Shown one piece after another: positions 12,298 to 12,817 of a stretch of 12,817 nt of DNA. The DNA is taken from contig JAGWSE010000333.1 in the NCBI GenBank assembly GCA_028869395.1, forward strand, positions 1 to 12,817, written 5' to 3'. This DNA is from Alphaproteobacteria bacterium. GTDB lineage: Bacteria > Pseudomonadota > Alphaproteobacteria > Caulobacterales > Caulobacteraceae. Made by a program: the position numbers and the translations under genes. Under the pieces are notes generated by a model, which had not been told where the DNA came from, ran no database searches, and saw only the letters and a list, made by a program, of their open reading frames with translations. Every line of letters starts with the position of its first letter. The first letter of the stretch is position 1.

Positions 12298-12817
12298 ATG
12301 GACGAGACCCTGGTCGAAACCCTCCAGCTCGAGCGGCTGGAAGTGAATCTGTTCCGGGGGACGACGCCGGACAACCGCCCGGGCCGCATCTTCGGCGGCC
12401 AGGTGATCGCCCAGTCCCTGCTGGCGGCCTACGAGACGGTCGAGGACCGGGTCTGCCATTCGCTGCACTGCTACTTCATCCGGCCGGGCGATCCGACCGT
12501 GCCGATCGTCTTCGAAGTCGACCGCTCGCGCGATGGCGGCTCGTTCACGACCAGGCGCGTGATCGCCGTGCAGCACGGGCAGCAGATCTTCAACCTCGCG
12601 GCCTCCTTCCAGGTGGCCGAGGACGGCTACGAGCACCAGGCGCCGATGCCCAAGACGCCGTCCTGGCGCGAACTTCCGGACGAGCGGAAGGTCCGCGAGG
12701 AGATGATGAAGAAGAACCCCGAGCAGTTCAGAGACTGGATGGACCGACACCAGCCGATCGAGATGCGCTCGGAAGACGCCCGCACCTACTTCCAGAGCGG
12801 GCCTTCGGACCCGGAGA
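12298..12817 (+). CDS. tesB: Acyl-CoA thioesterase II (5' part, cut by window edge)
   Basis: This cytosolic enzyme of the TesB double-hotdog family hydrolyses medium- and long-chain acyl-CoA to free fatty acid and CoA. About 173 residues are visible of roughly 290. The first hotdog domain shows family sequences RIFGGQVIAQSLLAAYETV (30-48), HSLHCYFIRPGDPTVPI (54-70), and DGGSFTTRRVIAVQHGQQIFNLAASFQ (79-105). The second domain, with the catalytic Asp-Gln-Thr/Ser set known in E. coli TesB, lies beyond the window. The ATG at 12298 begins the normal N-terminus; no clear Shine-Dalgarno is present. It is divergent from trmD. Confidence 0.93.
   Translation, partial: MDETLVETLQLERLEVNLFRGTTPDNRPGRIFGGQVIAQSLLAAYETVEDRVCHSLHCYFIRPGDPTVPIVFEVDRSRDGGSFTTRRVIAVQHGQQIFNLAASFQVAEDGYEHQAPMPKTPSWRELPDERKVREEMMKKNPEQFRDWMDRHQPIEMRSEDARTYFQSGPSDPE

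Noticed and set aside
12188..12298. N-terminal extension of trmD by 37 residues
   Set aside because: TrmD proteins begin at MSFDVTVLTMFPE; the extension would cover the divergent promoter region and has no conserved sequence.
1..12817. CRISPR array, tRNA, insertion sequence or phage genes
   Set aside because: No regularly spaced repeats, cloverleaf sequence, transposase motifs or terminal inverted repeats were seen.

Overview
The window is a compact, very GC-rich stretch of bacterial chromosome with no gene-free gap longer than 233 bases. Gene content points to an alphaproteobacterium, most likely Caulobacterales (Caulobacter, Phenylobacterium or Brevundimonas type). The reasons are the codon use, a TTGACG-type -35 box, a receiver protein with a GPDRR/GRRR tail, a CheE-like partner, and trmD-rplS lying close to leuC-leuD-leuB. 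This placement is inferred from recognised families, not from a search. No tRNA, rRNA, CRISPR array, insertion sequence or phage gene was seen.

Left part (1-3102, all minus strand). A RarD-type EamA permease, cut by the window edge, follows asd (aspartate-semialdehyde dehydrogenase) by 4 bases. Upstream of asd lies a coupled pair: a single-domain response regulator, then a CheE-like protein, joined by an ATGA overlap.

Middle (3336-7577, all minus strand). This is a leucine operon in the order leuC, two-domain VOC (glyoxalase-fold) gene, leuD, antibiotic-biosynthesis-monooxygenase (ABM) gene, leuB. The two non-leucine genes fit tightly between the leu genes. Each starts with GTG inside a 4-base GTGA overlap with the preceding leu stop, and leuD starts in a TGATG overlap with the VOC gene. 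The operon therefore appears to make 3-isopropylmalate isomerase and dehydrogenase together with two small-molecule enzymes of unknown substrate. This is the most interesting feature of the window.

Right-middle (7738-10981). A BlaI/MecI-family repressor and an M56 (BlaR1-like) membrane metalloprotease form an overlapping plus-strand pair. A perfect TACA-GC-TGTA palindrome lies 5 bases before the repressor start. The protease lacks the penicillin-sensing domain of BlaR1. It converges on an atypical SDR gene so closely that both stop codons share the sequence CTAG in the loop of a GC hairpin. The SDR gene is divergent from a LysR-type regulator that probably controls it.

Right end (10985-12817). 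trmD and rplS form a minus-strand operon ending in a clear intrinsic terminator shared with the LysR 3' side. Their usual partners rpsP and rimM are absent. tesB (acyl-CoA thioesterase II) runs divergently from trmD and is cut by the window edge.

Several genes (lysR, trmD, possibly blaI) have no Shine-Dalgarno sequence. In lysR and trmD a -10-like element lies just before the start codon, which suggests leaderless transcripts.
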